DNA from: Actinomycetaceae bacterium
GTDB lineage: Bacteria > Actinomycetota > Actinomycetes > Actinomycetales > Actinomycetaceae
Direction of reading: 5' to 3'
NCBI GenBank assembly: GCA_030540715.1
Contig: JAUNVQ010000014.1
Span: 3,783 to 67,782 of the forward strand
DNA: 64,000 bases
Made by a program: the position numbers and the translations under genes. Each line of letters begins with the position of its first letter. Positions within the stretch are counted from its first letter, which is position 1. The notes below the pieces were generated by a model. It was not told the origin of the DNA. It saw nothing but the letters and a program-made list of their open reading frames with translations, and searched no databases. Shown piece by piece: positions 37,905-48,058 of this stretch.

Positions 37905-37947
37905 TTAGAAACCAGCAGTTAATGCTTTCAACCAAAGAAGGTATATT

Positions 37948-39261
37948 ATGAAATCAGAAGATAAATCGCGCTATAAACTCACAGAATGGAATCCCGAAGA
38001 AAACTGGGATTCCTCACTTGCCTGGCGCACCCTGTCTGTCACTACATACTCGATGGTTCTGGCGTTTTGTGTATGGTTTCTCGTCAGTGCCATCGCCCCC
38101 AAACTCAACGAAATCGGCTTTGACCTTACAAAAACGCAGCTTTACTGGCTTGCTTCAATGCCTGGCCTATCATGCGGGTTCCTCCGTTTCATCTACACGT
38201 TTTTACCGCCCATTACTGGCACTCGCAAACTCATTGGGTTTTCTTCACTCCTTTACCTCATCCCAATGGTGGGCTGGTTCTTTGCCGTTCAAAACCCACA
38301 AACTCCCTACTGGTGGCTACTTTGCTTAGGTTTCATGTGCGGTATCGGCGGTGGCTCATTCAGTGGCTACATGCCCTCAACCGGCTATTTCTTCCCCAAG
38401 CGCAAAGTGGGAACAGCACTTGGCCTTCAAGCTGGTATTGGCAACCTAGGAATGTCAATCGTCCAATTTATTGCACCTATGCTCATGGGGATGTCCATTT
38501 TCGGTTTAACCTGGGTATCACCTCAAATAACTCCAGAGGGCGCCCCGCTATATGTTCATAACTCCGCAGCATTCTTCATTCCTTGGACAATCGTTGCGGC
38601 AATTCTGTCTTTTACGTTACTGCGCGATGTTCCCATTAAAGCAAACTTCAAACAGCAGCTCGATATTTTCGGTAACCCCAATACCTGGTATATGACAATT
38701 CTCTATGTCATGACATTTGGCATATTCTCGGGTTATTCAGCTGTTTTCGGGCTACTTATTAACAACAACTATGGTTCTGAATCTACTCTCAAGCTAGCAG
38801 TGTCAGGTCTTACCTTTGCCTACCTTGGCCCACTCATCGGCTCGGTTGTACGCATGTTGTGGGGCCCACTTTGCGACAAATTCGGTGGCGCCATATGGAC
38901 ATTCGTATCTGGTGTGGGAATGGCCGTCACCTTGGCAATTTCCGCATACTTCTTAACCAACCCCAAAGGTCTGGGCGATTTCTATGGTTTCCTTCTTGCC
39001 ATGCTTGCCATGTTCTTCTTTACAGGCATCGGCAATGCGGGAACATTCAAACAAATGCCTATGATCATGCCTCCACGTCAAGCTGGCGGTGCTATTGGTT
39101 TCACCGCAGCTATCGCAAGTTTTGGCCCCTTCATTGTGTCCATTGCTTTAACAATCTTCACCCCGGCCACATGGTTTATTATCTGCGCACTCTTTTGTGT
39201 ACTTGGTTCAGCTTTGTGCTGGTTCAGATATGCACGCAAAGATGCCCCCTTCCCAGGATAA
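37948..39261 (+). CDS. narK: nitrate/nitrite transporter NarK
   Basis: This 437-residue protein has twelve membrane helices and the nitrate-family loop GIGGGSFSGYMPSTGYFFPKRKVGTALGLQAGIGNLG. It imports nitrate and/or exports nitrite for the reductase encoded downstream. AGAAGG lies seven bases before the ATG, and narG follows 28 bases after the stop, so it heads the narKGHJI operon. Confidence 0.95.
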   Translation: MKSEDKSRYKLTEWNPEENWDSSLAWRTLSVTTYSMVLAFCVWFLVSAIAPKLNEIGFDLTKTQLYWLASMPGLSCGFLRFIYTFLPPITGTRKLIGFSSLLYLIPMVGWFFAVQNPQTPYWWLLCLGFMCGIGGGSFSGYMPSTGYFFPKRKVGTALGLQAGIGNLGMSIVQFIAPMLMGMSIFGLTWVSPQITPEGAPLYVHNSAAFFIPWTIVAAILSFTLLRDVPIKANFKQQLDIFGNPNTWYMTILYVMTFGIFSGYSAVFGLLINNNYGSESTLKLAVSGLTFAYLGPLIGSVVRMLWGPLCDKFGGAIWTFVSGVGMAVTLAISAYFLTNPKGLGDFYGFLLAMLAMFFFTGIGNAGTFKQMPMIMPPRQAGGAIGFTAAIASFGPFIVSIALTIFTPATWFIICALFCVLGSALCWFRYARKDAPFPG

Positions 39262-39289
39262 GTAGAAACAAACTGACAAAGGAGTAGTC

Positions 39290-42200
39290 ATGCCCGATTC
39301 ACGGCTCTTTCAACTTGGTGGCCTGCTACGTCAGGCTGAAGTCAGCGAAGACGCCAGGCAAATGTTTACGGTAGGAGGCCGTCAATCCGACACCTTTTAT
39401 CGGCAGCGTTTCAGCTACGACAGGGTAGTTCGCTCTACCCACGGTGTGAACTGTACGGGCTCATGCTCATGGAAAGTGTATGTCAAAGATGGCCTTATCA
39501 CCTGGGAGTCCCAAGAAGTTGACTATCCAACAACCGGCCCTGACATGCCCGACTATGAACCGCGTGGCTGCCCGCGTGGTGCTGCATACTCATGGTATGA
39601 ATACTCCCCCACACGTATCCGTTATCCCTATGTACGTTCCGTCTTGCTTGAAGCATATCGAAAAGCGAAAAAGGAACACGGTGGCGACTCAGTAGAAGCT
39701 TTCCGCTCCATAGCAGCCGACCCCACCATATCGCGCGCCTACAAGTCGGCACGCGGCAAAGGCGGGCTTGTGCGCACATCATGGGATGAAGCAATGGAAA
39801 TTATTGCCGCCGCCAACGTGGCAACCATTGCCGATTACGGCCCTGACCGCATCATCGGTTTCAGTGTGCTTCCTGCCATGTCAATGATTTCTTTTGGAGC
39901 AGGGGCCCGCTATTTGCAGCTTATTGGCGGAGTGAACCTGTCATTTTACGACTGGTATGCGGACCTTCCAGTTGCCAGCCCCCAGGTTTTTGGTGACCAA
40001 ACCGACGTGCCTGAAGCTGGCGACTGGTTTAACTCTCAATACCTTATTATGTGGGGTTCCAACATCCCACTCACCCGCACCCCCGACGCACATTTTATGA
40101 CCGAAGCCCGCTATCACGGTCAAAAAGTTGTCAGTGTTTCACCTGATTATGCCGATAACACAAAGTTTGCCGATGAATGGCTGCGGGTAAACCCAGGCAC
40201 TGACGGCGCACTTGCCTTTGCAATGGGTCACGTGATTATGCGTGAGTACCTGGTGAAAAAACAGACCAAAGAGTTTCTTGACTATATGAAGTCCTATACT
40301 GATGCCCCCTTCCTGGTGCAGCTACGTGAAACTCCCGAAGGGCTGGTGCCAGGTAAGTTCCTTACAGCGGCCGATGTGACCAGTATTGACAAAGACACAA
40401 AAAATGCCCCCAACCCCCAATTCCGTCTCTTGGTATTCGACGACAAAGGTCAGCTTCGCGACCCGCACGGAACATTAGCCGATCGCTTCACAGAAGAAGG
40501 CAAAGGTAAATGGAATCTGCGGATGGACGGTATCAATGCTCAAATGAGCTGCTATGAACCTGGATGTGAAGCCGTCGAAGTAGCATTACCACGCTTCGAC
40601 CTCGTAGCAAAAGACACGACTACCACAGACCATACAGCCTGCCAAGGCGCAGTCCCAGAATACGGTAACAATTCCTCCGTTGGCGCAGGTATTATTCGCC
40701 GCGGAGTTCCTGTGCGCCGCATCGACGGCAAACTTGTTACCACAGTCTATGACCTACTTTTAGCTAACTATGGCGTGGCCCGCGAAGGTTTGCCTGGCCA
40801 ATGGCCCACCGGCTACCAAGATGCCACAGCTGTTGGTACACCCGCCTGGCAAGAAGAACTCACAGGAGTTCCCGCACAGGCAGTCATCCGCATTGCCAAT
40901 GAATTTGCCCAAAACTCGCTTGACTCACACGGTCGATCACAGATTATTCTTGGTGCTGGCGTCAACCATTACTATCATGCTGACCAGATCTATCGCGCTA
41001 TTTTAACCCTCACCACAATTTGTGGAACACAAGGTGTCAACGGTGGCGGATGGGCACACTATGTGGGTCAAGAGAAAGTACGTCCCTTTACTGGCTGGGC
41101 ACAATATTCTTTTGCCCTTGACTGGAATCGTCCGCCACGTCAAATGATTTCCACTGGTTTCTGGTATTTCACTACCGACCAGTGGCGCTATGATGGCCTG
41201 CAAGCCGAACGTCTGGGATCACCACTTTCAGCAAATAAGTTTGGGAACCTGACGGCAGCTGACACACTGGTGGAAGCCTCGCAGCGCGGATGGATGCCCA
41301 CCTACCCTACTTTTAATCGCTCGTCAACCCAACTTGGCGCCGAGGCTCGCGCTGCAGGTATGGAGCCAGGCCCCTATGTGGCACAGCAGCTCACCGAAGG
41401 TAAACTCCATTTTGCGTGCACAGATCCAGGCGACCCAAAAAACTATCCACGTATCCTTTTCAACTGGCGCACAAACCTGTTGGGATCCTCGGCAAAAGGA
41501 ACAGAGTTCTTCCTGCGTCACATGCTAGGCGCAGATAATGATGTACAGGCTGAAGAACTCGCCCCCAACCAACGCCCTCTAACAATGAAATGGAGAGACG
41601 AAGCGGCTCACGGGAAACTTGACTTGATGGTCACCGCAGACTTCCGCAATACCTCCACGACACTTTTTTCTGACATTGTGTTGCCTGCTGCCACATGGTA
41701 TGAAAAACACGACCTTTCCAGTACCGATATGCACCCCTATGTGCATACCTTCAATGCTGCCATTGAGCCCCCGTGGGAAGCCCACACCGATTTTGAGCTC
41801 TTCCAGGAACTAGCCGAACGTGTTTCTGCATTGGCTCCAGGACGCCTAGACACCCAAATTGACCTGGTGGCTGCCCCATTAGGTCACGACAGTCCCGACG
41901 AATTAACGCTGCCTCACGGCCGGGTAGAACCACGCGAACAATGTGGCTGGGTTCCTGGGGTAACCATGCCAAAAATTATTCCTGTAGAGCGCGACTACAC
42001 GCAACTATCACGCAAATTCAACGCGCTGGGCCCCCTTATCACCAAAGCTGGAATGGCCACCAAGGGTGTGGGCTTTATGGCCGACAAAGAAATGGAAGAA
42101 CTAGCTGCCCTGCACGGCACGGCTGACACCCCGGCAGGCCAACGTCCTCTTGTGGATACCGATAAAAAAGCGTGCAACGCGATTCTGACACTGTCAGGCA

Positions 42201-43039
42201 CCACAAATGGGCGCTTAGCAACACAGGGATTCAAAAAACTGCAGGATCGCGTGGGTAACACCACAATGACCGAAATGTCGGAAGGCAGCCAAGATAAACG
42301 CATTACCTTTACCGATGTGCAAGCCGCACCGCACCAAGTCATCACCAGTCCCGAATGGTCAGGGTCAGAACACGGAGGGCGACGCTACACCGCATTTTCA
42401 CAAAATATTGAATACCATAAACCTTTCCATACTCTGTCAGGGCGGATGCACTACTACCTTGACCATGACTGGATGGAAGCTATGGGTGAAAGCCTGCCCG
42501 TATTCCGGCCACCCCTTGATCTGCATCATCTCTATGGCGAGGCCCCACCTGGAACCGTTACCACCGACGGTCGTGGACAAACCGAAGTGGCCGTTCGCTA
42601 CCTAACCCCGCACAATAAGTGGGCCATACACTCGCAATATTTTGACAACCTCCACATGTTGACGTTGGGACGCGGCGGGCAAACCATTTGGATGTCGCCA
42701 GCTGACGCAAAAAAGATTGGCGTACGCGATAACGAATGGGTGGAAGCCCATAACCGCAACGGCGTGGTAAGCGCACGAGCCGTTGTGTCACACCGTATGC
42801 CCGAGGGCACAGTGTTTATGCATCACGCTCAAGAACGCGTCGCACACACTCCGCTTAACGAACACACACGCCGGCGCGGAGGCACACACAACTCGCTGAC
42901 CCGTATCTTCTTGAAGCCTTCACATCTGGTAGGCGGATATGCGCAGCTGTCATATGGGTACAACTACATTGGCCCCACAGGTAATCAGCGTGACGAAGTC
43001 ACAATGTTGCGTCGGCGCAGCCAGGAGGTTGATTTCTGA
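39290..43039 (+). CDS. narG: respiratory nitrate reductase alpha subunit NarG
   Basis: This 1249-residue cytoplasmic subunit carries bis-MGD and the FS0 cluster and reduces nitrate to nitrite. The N-terminal cluster motif HGVNCTGSCSW, with a His in place of the first Cys, the Asp-ligand region YADLPVASPQVFGDQTDVPEAGDW and the C-terminal cofactor-binding domain are all intact, and length is normal. AAAGGAG precedes the ATG. It has no twin-arginine leader, as expected for the inward-facing enzyme. Confidence 0.98.
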   Translation: MPDSRLFQLGGLLRQAEVSEDARQMFTVGGRQSDTFYRQRFSYDRVVRSTHGVNCTGSCSWKVYVKDGLITWESQEVDYPTTGPDMPDYEPRGCPRGAAYSWYEYSPTRIRYPYVRSVLLEAYRKAKKEHGGDSVEAFRSIAADPTISRAYKSARGKGGLVRTSWDEAMEIIAAANVATIADYGPDRIIGFSVLPAMSMISFGAGARYLQLIGGVNLSFYDWYADLPVASPQVFGDQTDVPEAGDWFNSQYLIMWGSNIPLTRTPDAHFMTEARYHGQKVVSVSPDYADNTKFADEWLRVNPGTDGALAFAMGHVIMREYLVKKQTKEFLDYMKSYTDAPFLVQLRETPEGLVPGKFLTAADVTSIDKDTKNAPNPQFRLLVFDDKGQLRDPHGTLADRFTEEGKGKWNLRMDGINAQMSCYEPGCEAVEVALPRFDLVAKDTTTTDHTACQGAVPEYGNNSSVGAGIIRRGVPVRRIDGKLVTTVYDLLLANYGVAREGLPGQWPTGYQDATAVGTPAWQEELTGVPAQAVIRIANEFAQNSLDSHGRSQIILGAGVNHYYHADQIYRAILTLTTICGTQGVNGGGWAHYVGQEKVRPFTGWAQYSFALDWNRPPRQMISTGFWYFTTDQWRYDGLQAERLGSPLSANKFGNLTAADTLVEASQRGWMPTYPTFNRSSTQLGAEARAAGMEPGPYVAQQLTEGKLHFACTDPGDPKNYPRILFNWRTNLLGSSAKGTEFFLRHMLGADNDVQAEELAPNQRPLTMKWRDEAAHGKLDLMVTADFRNTSTTLFSDIVLPAATWYEKHDLSSTDMHPYVHTFNAAIEPPWEAHTDFELFQELAERVSALAPGRLDTQIDLVAAPLGHDSPDELTLPHGRVEPREQCGWVPGVTMPKIIPVERDYTQLSRKFNALGPLITKAGMATKGVGFMADKEMEELAALHGTADTPAGQRPLVDTDKKACNAILTLSGTTNGRLATQGFKKLQDRVGNTTMTEMSEGSQDKRITFTDVQAAPHQVITSPEWSGSEHGGRRYTAFSQNIEYHKPFHTLSGRMHYYLDHDWMEAMGESLPVFRPPLDLHHLYGEAPPGTVTTDGRGQTEVAVRYLTPHNKWAIHSQYFDNLHMLTLGRGGQTIWMSPADAKKIGVRDNEWVEAHNRNGVVSARAVVSHRMPEGTVFMHHAQERVAHTPLNEHTRRRGGTHNSLTRIFLKPSHLVGGYAQLSYGYNYIGPTGNQRDEVTMLRRRSQEVDF

Positions 43040-43142
43040 TGATTCGTGTCAATTTATTTTTAGAGGGCGTTGGGCAGGCACACACCTGCTGCAGGTCACA
43101 TAGCGTGAATGCTTACATAAATACGCAGAAAGGAAACCTCCA

Positions 43143-44651
43143 ATGAAAGTCATGAGCCAAGTCGTCATGGTCATGAACCTTGACAAATGCATAGGTTGCC
43201 ACACATGTTCTGTGACGTGTAAGCAAGCATGGACTAACCGTGAAGGCACCGAATACGTGTGGTTTAACAATGTAGAAACACGGCCCGGCATTGGCTACCC
43301 CAAAACCTGGGAAGACCAAGATAAATGGCGTGGCGGTTGGATACGCACCCCTTCAGGAAAGCTCAAACCGCGTGCAGGTGGGCGTCTAGCAAAACTTGCG
43401 GGCATCTTTGCTAACCCCGATATGCCAACCATCAATGACTACTATGAGCCGTGGACATACGACTACGACAAGCTGCTGTCCACCCCAGCTGGCGCCAAAG
43501 CATTGCCAGTGGCTCAGGCACGCTCCCAAATGAGCGGTGAATCAATGAAGAACATTGAGTGGGGGCCAAACTGGGATGATGATCTGGGTGGCTCAATGGA
43601 GACACTTCAGAACGATCCTGTGCTCAATAAAATGAATATGACAGTCAAACGTAGCATTGAAGACGCCTTCATGTTCTATTTGCCGCGTATTTGTAATCAC
43701 TGTTTGAACCCCACCTGTGTTGCCGCATGCCCCTCGGGAGCCATGTATAAACGTACTGAAGACGGCATAGTTCTGGTTGACCAGGATCGTTGCCGCGGGT
43801 GGCGGATGTGTGTGTCAGGATGCCCCTACAAGAAGGTGTACTTCAACCATCAAACAGGCAAGGCTGAAAAATGTACGCTTTGCTATCCCCGTCTAGAGAT
43901 TGGTGAACCAACCGTTTGTTCAGAAACCTGTGTGGGGCGACTGCGCTACCTTGGGGTATTGCTTTATGATGCCGATAAAGTCAGTGAAGCCGCTTCAGTG
44001 AAAGACGAGCAGGAACTGTATCATGCTCACCGTAAAATAATTCTTAACCCGTTCGATAGTGACGTTATTGAAGCAGCTGAAGCAAGCGGACTACCACGTA
44101 GTTTTGTTGAGGCCGCCCAAAAATCCCCCGTCTACAGACTCATTGTTGACTACCGGCTGGCTTTACCTTTACATCCTGAGTTCCGTACATTGCCGATGGT
44201 GTGGTACATCCCGCCGCTCTCTCCAGTTGTTGACGCAGTCACCGCATCGGGCAATGACGGCGAAAACCATCACATACTGTTAACGGCACTTTCCACAATG
44301 CGTATTCCCCTGGAATATTTGGCAGGTCTTTTCACGGCTGGCGATACACGCCCCGTAGAACTATCGCTACGCCGACTTGCCGCAATGCGTTCCTATATGC
44401 GTGACGTAAACCTTGGGCAGGAAACCAATCCAGAGATTCCTCGTTCTGTTGGGATGGATGAAGACGATATAAAAGAAATGTATCGTTTGCTGTCCATCGC
44501 CAAATACGAAGACCGCTACGTGATTCCTACATCACATCCTGAAACCCAACGAACACCCACACAGTATATATGCCCAGTAGCTGACCAGATGCCAATGATG
44601 AATAAAACTGGTTCCACAAAAGTACCAGTCACGATTGGACGGCGACCATGA
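43143..44651 (+). CDS. narH: respiratory nitrate reductase beta subunit NarH
   Basis: This 502-residue iron-sulfur protein moves electrons from NarI to NarG. It has the four expected cluster groups: CIGCHTCSVTCK, CNHCLNPTCVAACPSGA, CRGWRMCVSGCPYKK (Trp replacing one Cys for the 3Fe-4S cluster) and CTLC with CSETCVGR. AAAGGA lies nine bases before the ATG. A 103-base gap separates it from narG, longer than usual, with no gene inside. Confidence 0.98.
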   Translation: MKVMSQVVMVMNLDKCIGCHTCSVTCKQAWTNREGTEYVWFNNVETRPGIGYPKTWEDQDKWRGGWIRTPSGKLKPRAGGRLAKLAGIFANPDMPTINDYYEPWTYDYDKLLSTPAGAKALPVAQARSQMSGESMKNIEWGPNWDDDLGGSMETLQNDPVLNKMNMTVKRSIEDAFMFYLPRICNHCLNPTCVAACPSGAMYKRTEDGIVLVDQDRCRGWRMCVSGCPYKKVYFNHQTGKAEKCTLCYPRLEIGEPTVCSETCVGRLRYLGVLLYDADKVSEAASVKDEQELYHAHRKIILNPFDSDVIEAAEASGLPRSFVEAAQKSPVYRLIVDYRLALPLHPEFRTLPMVWYIPPLSPVVDAVTASGNDGENHHILLTALSTMRIPLEYLAGLFTAGDTRPVELSLRRLAAMRSYMRDVNLGQETNPEIPRSVGMDEDDIKEMYRLLSIAKYEDRYVIPTSHPETQRTPTQYICPVADQMPMMNKTGSTKVPVTIGRRP

Positions 44652-45427
44652 CCATCATGACACCCCCACGCTCTTTTCCACGCTTCTTATCAAAAGCTCA
44701 ACCAGAGCCAAAGGTTAAGCATGTCACGCTGACAAGAAAAGAGCGTTCAACCGTGTGGATGGCATGTTCACTACTGCTTGATTACCCGGGGGACAACTGG
44801 ACACTTATCCTTGACGAGATCGAATTGATAACCTCAACACCAGGTGTACTACCTCAACAGATTGCGAACGAACTTGCAACATTTTGTTCCTGGGCGCGAA
44901 AGGTTGGCCAACAACAGGTAGAACAACACTACGTTACAACCTTTGACCATAAACGACGCTGCGCATTGGAACTTACCTATTATGCAACTGGTGATACACG
45001 TCAACGCGGCATTGCATTAAGCATCATGAAAGATCTTTACAGCGCCGTGGGATGGCAATGCGCATCCACACATTTGCCCGACTATCTTCCTGCCCTTCTT
45101 GAACTAGGGGCACGCTGCAAAGAAGACATTATTGAACTGATTGACAACACCTTGGCAACACATCGAGAAGGTATAGAGATACTGCATGCAGCCCTGCATG
45201 ACATGGACTCACCGTGGTCACATGTCCTCACTGCCTTACGCATGTCACTGCCAGCAGTCACACCAGAAATATATGAGCGAATGCAAACACTAATTCGCCA
45301 AGGCCCGCCCTCTGAAATGGTGGGAATAAAAGACCACGAATACCTGCCCTGGCCAACCCAAACGGCAACACCCCAGCCGGTACCTACGCCCTCTGGAAAC
45401 AAAGCCCAAGAAAGCGAGGAATCATGA
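44648..45427 (+). CDS. narJ: nitrate reductase assembly chaperone NarJ
   Basis: This 259-residue helical protein belongs to the NarJ/TorD chaperone family, which holds apo-NarGH until the cofactor is inserted and NarI is bound. The family motif FDHKRRCALELTYYATGDTRQRG is clear. It overlaps the narH stop by four bases (ATGA). A Pro/Thr-rich tail extends the C-terminus. Confidence 0.95.
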   Translation: MTIMTPPRSFPRFLSKAQPEPKVKHVTLTRKERSTVWMACSLLLDYPGDNWTLILDEIELITSTPGVLPQQIANELATFCSWARKVGQQQVEQHYVTTFDHKRRCALELTYYATGDTRQRGIALSIMKDLYSAVGWQCASTHLPDYLPALLELGARCKEDIIELIDNTLATHREGIEILHAALHDMDSPWSHVLTALRMSLPAVTPEIYERMQTLIRQGPPSEMVGIKDHEYLPWPTQTATPQPVPTPSGNKAQESEES

Positions 45428-46191
45428 GTGTATTTTTGTGGGCAATACTGCCCTATATTGCGTTTACCCTGCTAATTGGCGGTTTAATATGGCGGTGGCG
45501 AACCGACCAATTCGGGTGGACATCACGATCATCCCAGCTTCACGAACACGCGATACTACGCGCAGCAAGCCCCCTCTTCCACTTCGGCATCCTGTTCGTT
45601 GCCGCAGGTCACATCATGGGGCTGGTATTTCCAATGACATGGACACAGCAAATGGGAATCAGCCAACACGCCTACCACCTTATAGCAACTATCGGTGGCA
45701 CACTTGCTGGACTGATGACACTTGTTGGGCTTGTAGGGCTTTTATATCGGCGCTTCGTCAACAAATCGATTCGCCTTGCCACCACCCCCAACGACATCAT
45801 CATGTACATACTGTTGACCATTCCTATATGCTTAGGAGCTTTCGCAACAGCAGCCAACCAGATTTTTGGGCCCGAAGGTGGCTATAACTATCGTGAAACA
45901 ATCTCGGTGTGGTTCCGCTCTATTTTCACCTTCCACCCCAATATCGAGTTAATGACATCAGTCCCACTATCCTTCCAACTCCATATTATTGCTGGCCTGA
46001 TACTGTTTGCAGTATTACCCTTTACACGGCTAGTACATATGGTCAGCGCACCCGTAGCCTACCCCACACGACCATGGATAGTGTACCGATCTCGTGAAGG
46101 CTCAACAGTCACCGCCCAGCCACGACGCGGCTGGAAACCAGTCAGTAAAGGCAGACAAAAACAAGGTGAAGCGCACTCGTTGGGAGCCTAG
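45424..46191 (+). CDS. narI: respiratory nitrate reductase gamma subunit NarI
   Basis: This 255-residue membrane cytochrome b has five helices and the haem-ligand His residues in HFGILFVAAGHIMG and FQLHIIAGLILFAVLPFTRLVH. It oxidises menaquinol and passes electrons to NarH. The start overlaps the narJ stop (ATGA). Confidence 0.97.
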   Translation: MSVFLWAILPYIAFTLLIGGLIWRWRTDQFGWTSRSSQLHEHAILRAASPLFHFGILFVAAGHIMGLVFPMTWTQQMGISQHAYHLIATIGGTLAGLMTLVGLVGLLYRRFVNKSIRLATTPNDIIMYILLTIPICLGAFATAANQIFGPEGGYNYRETISVWFRSIFTFHPNIELMTSVPLSFQLHIIAGLILFAVLPFTRLVHMVSAPVAYPTRPWIVYRSREGSTVTAQPRRGWKPVSKGRQKQGEAHSLGA

Positions 46192-46313
46192 CATCATAGG
46201 GATACGCACAGCGCTCACCGCGTCCCGCGCTCGCACGTGAACCAGTGTTTCGCCGCTATTCGGTAAGTATGTGCTACCTTATACGCATATGGTTATTTCA
46301 GATGGAGAAACTC

Positions 46314-47075
46314 ATGCCTGAAGCCACCGCAACCGGTATGGGCAACACACGCGACATGGTTCGAGCCCTTTCACAACTTTCACCTGCCCAGCACACGATG
46401 CTGCAAACGGTGTCACGCCTTGACAGTGAAGTCACCGTTAACGAAGTTGCCCACACACTTGGAATACACCCCAACTCAGCACGCGAAACACTTGACGCAT
46501 TAGTGGGCCTAAAGCTGCTGATCCGCCGGCAAAAACCACGTGCTGGGCGCGGTCGGCCAGCCTGGGTATATGAGGCCGTCGTCCCAGAAAGTGTGACACA
46601 GTTTCATGAGCATGTTGCCGATTTAATGGTGGCAACTGCGCAAACACTACTAAACACCCATGATGACTATGTGGATATTGCCAACGTGTTAGGTAAACAG
46701 TGGGCTTTACAATACATGAAACGTGCACATATCCCCGACCATTCACATTTTCCACAACTCAATGCAGAATCCGATATTTCGCTATACGTATCAAAAATCC
46801 GCCTGTTTCTTACAGCACAGGGATTTCATGCCAAACCGTGTGAAGACCCCACACAATTTACGCTGCACACACTTCCCTATACCAGCCACGAAGAAGGCGT
46901 TCACGAAATTATTTGCACCATGCATGCAGCAATGATTAACCAGATCGTTTCACGTTTAAGCGCTAACCAACTGCAAGCCGACATTGTTCCTGGAGCAGAA
47001 GAAACACAGGCAATCGTCACAATTTCCTATAAAGACGGCAAGGCAGGAGCGTGCCGACTGGGTTCGCTGCCATAA
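46314..47075 (+). CDS. winged-helix regulator next to the nar operon (ArnR/SufR-like)
   Basis: This 253-residue protein has an N-terminal winged helix (VNEVAHTLGIHPNSARETLDALVGLKLLIRRQ with the basic wing PRAGRGRPAWVYE). Its C-terminal part matches the COG2345/SufR-like pattern, whose Cys residues can hold an iron-sulfur cluster: PCEDP and IICTMHAAM remain, but the usual NCPY Cys is LPY here. GGAG lies seven bases before the ATG at 46314, which beats the upstream Met codons. Position just after narI suggests it controls nitrate respiration in response to oxygen, nitrate or NO; this is inference. Confidence 0.75.
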   Translation: MPEATATGMGNTRDMVRALSQLSPAQHTMLQTVSRLDSEVTVNEVAHTLGIHPNSARETLDALVGLKLLIRRQKPRAGRGRPAWVYEAVVPESVTQFHEHVADLMVATAQTLLNTHDDYVDIANVLGKQWALQYMKRAHIPDHSHFPQLNAESDISLYVSKIRLFLTAQGFHAKPCEDPTQFTLHTLPYTSHEEGVHEIICTMHAAMINQIVSRLSANQLQADIVPGAEETQAIVTISYKDGKAGACRLGSLP

Positions 47076-47380
47076 CGAGTTCCAGAGCCAACATCATGGG
47101 CCATGCCGTTGCGGGGACGATATGATACCCAAGCATGGCTTGTTATCACTACAATTCGTTTGAACAACCTGGATGACATTCTTCGGGCGATATACGAACT
47201 GGCACAGACTAGGCGGGGGTGCTTCATAGCCAAATAGCAGTGCTGGCATGTGGCACAGTCGGGACTTGTCAGGAATTCTTGCGAGTATTTATGCACTATT
47301 GAGCGCTGCACTATAGCGCTGTTTGACGCTGAGTCACGATTTTTCACCCCACCTAAATATGGTGAGCTACACTAGATGAT
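47076..47380. other. gap before the GntR regulator
   Basis: The 305 bases contain AGCGCT-GCACTAT-AGCGCT near 47305-47325 and, at the right end, TACACT (47368-47373) seven bases before the GTG start, a candidate leaderless -10. No gene is visible. Confidence 0.45.
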
Positions 47381-48058
47381 GTGAGTACCCAAACAAGTGC
47401 GGTCATTAAACAAATTCTTGACTATATCCGCACGAACCAACTAATTCCGGGCGATCCCATGCCCAGTGAACCTGCCCTGGTGGAGCAGTTGGGAGTGTCA
47501 CGTTCAACCCTGCGTGAAGCAGTGCGTGAACTGCGAACACTTCAAATTATTGAGGTGCGTCACGGATTTGGTTCATTTGTTGGCGAAGCATCACTCAGTT
47601 TTTTATCTGAAGCACTGGTATTTCGCACGATGGCACCTGGTCAACCACCAGCAAAAGGCATGCTAGAACTTATTGCCATACGCAAAATGTTAGAGGTATC
47701 GCTGGCTGAACAGGTCACCGGGAAACTCAGTGACGATCAAATAGAAAGATTGTATGCATGCTGCAACAAAATGACAGACGACAGCGATAACGCACATGTC
47801 GATCGGCTATTTCACTCGATTTTGTATGAGCAGGTAGATAATGAGATTGTCAAACAGCTGATTTCAGCGTTTTGGGATGCCTTTGACCAAATTAAAACTC
47901 AGCTTCCCAATGAAGGGATCCAAGCAACGCATCGCATCCATAAAGCAATTGTTGACGCTTATCTTCACGACAACAAGGAAGCAGCTCGAAAAGCAATGGC
48001 TGATCATTTTGAATTTATCCAGCAACGGCTTCACGTGATTTTAGAGCAAGAATCTTAA
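47381..48058 (+). CDS. GntR-family regulator, FadR/FCD subgroup
   Basis: This 225-residue protein has the GntR winged helix (YIRTNQLIPGDPMPSEPALVEQLGVSRSTLREAVRELRTLQIIEVRHGFGSFVG) and an all-helical FCD effector domain. FCD regulators usually respond to organic acids or sugars. It starts at GTG 47381 without a ribosome-binding site. Its stop overlaps that of convergent moaE. Possible targets include the nan operon 8 kb away, because NanR proteins belong to this subgroup, but no evidence ties them. Confidence 0.82.
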   Translation: MSTQTSAVIKQILDYIRTNQLIPGDPMPSEPALVEQLGVSRSTLREAVRELRTLQIIEVRHGFGSFVGEASLSFLSEALVFRTMAPGQPPAKGMLELIAIRKMLEVSLAEQVTGKLSDDQIERLYACCNKMTDDSDNAHVDRLFHSILYEQVDNEIVKQLISAFWDAFDQIKTQLPNEGIQATHRIHKAIVDAYLHDNKEAARKAMADHFEFIQQRLHVILEQES

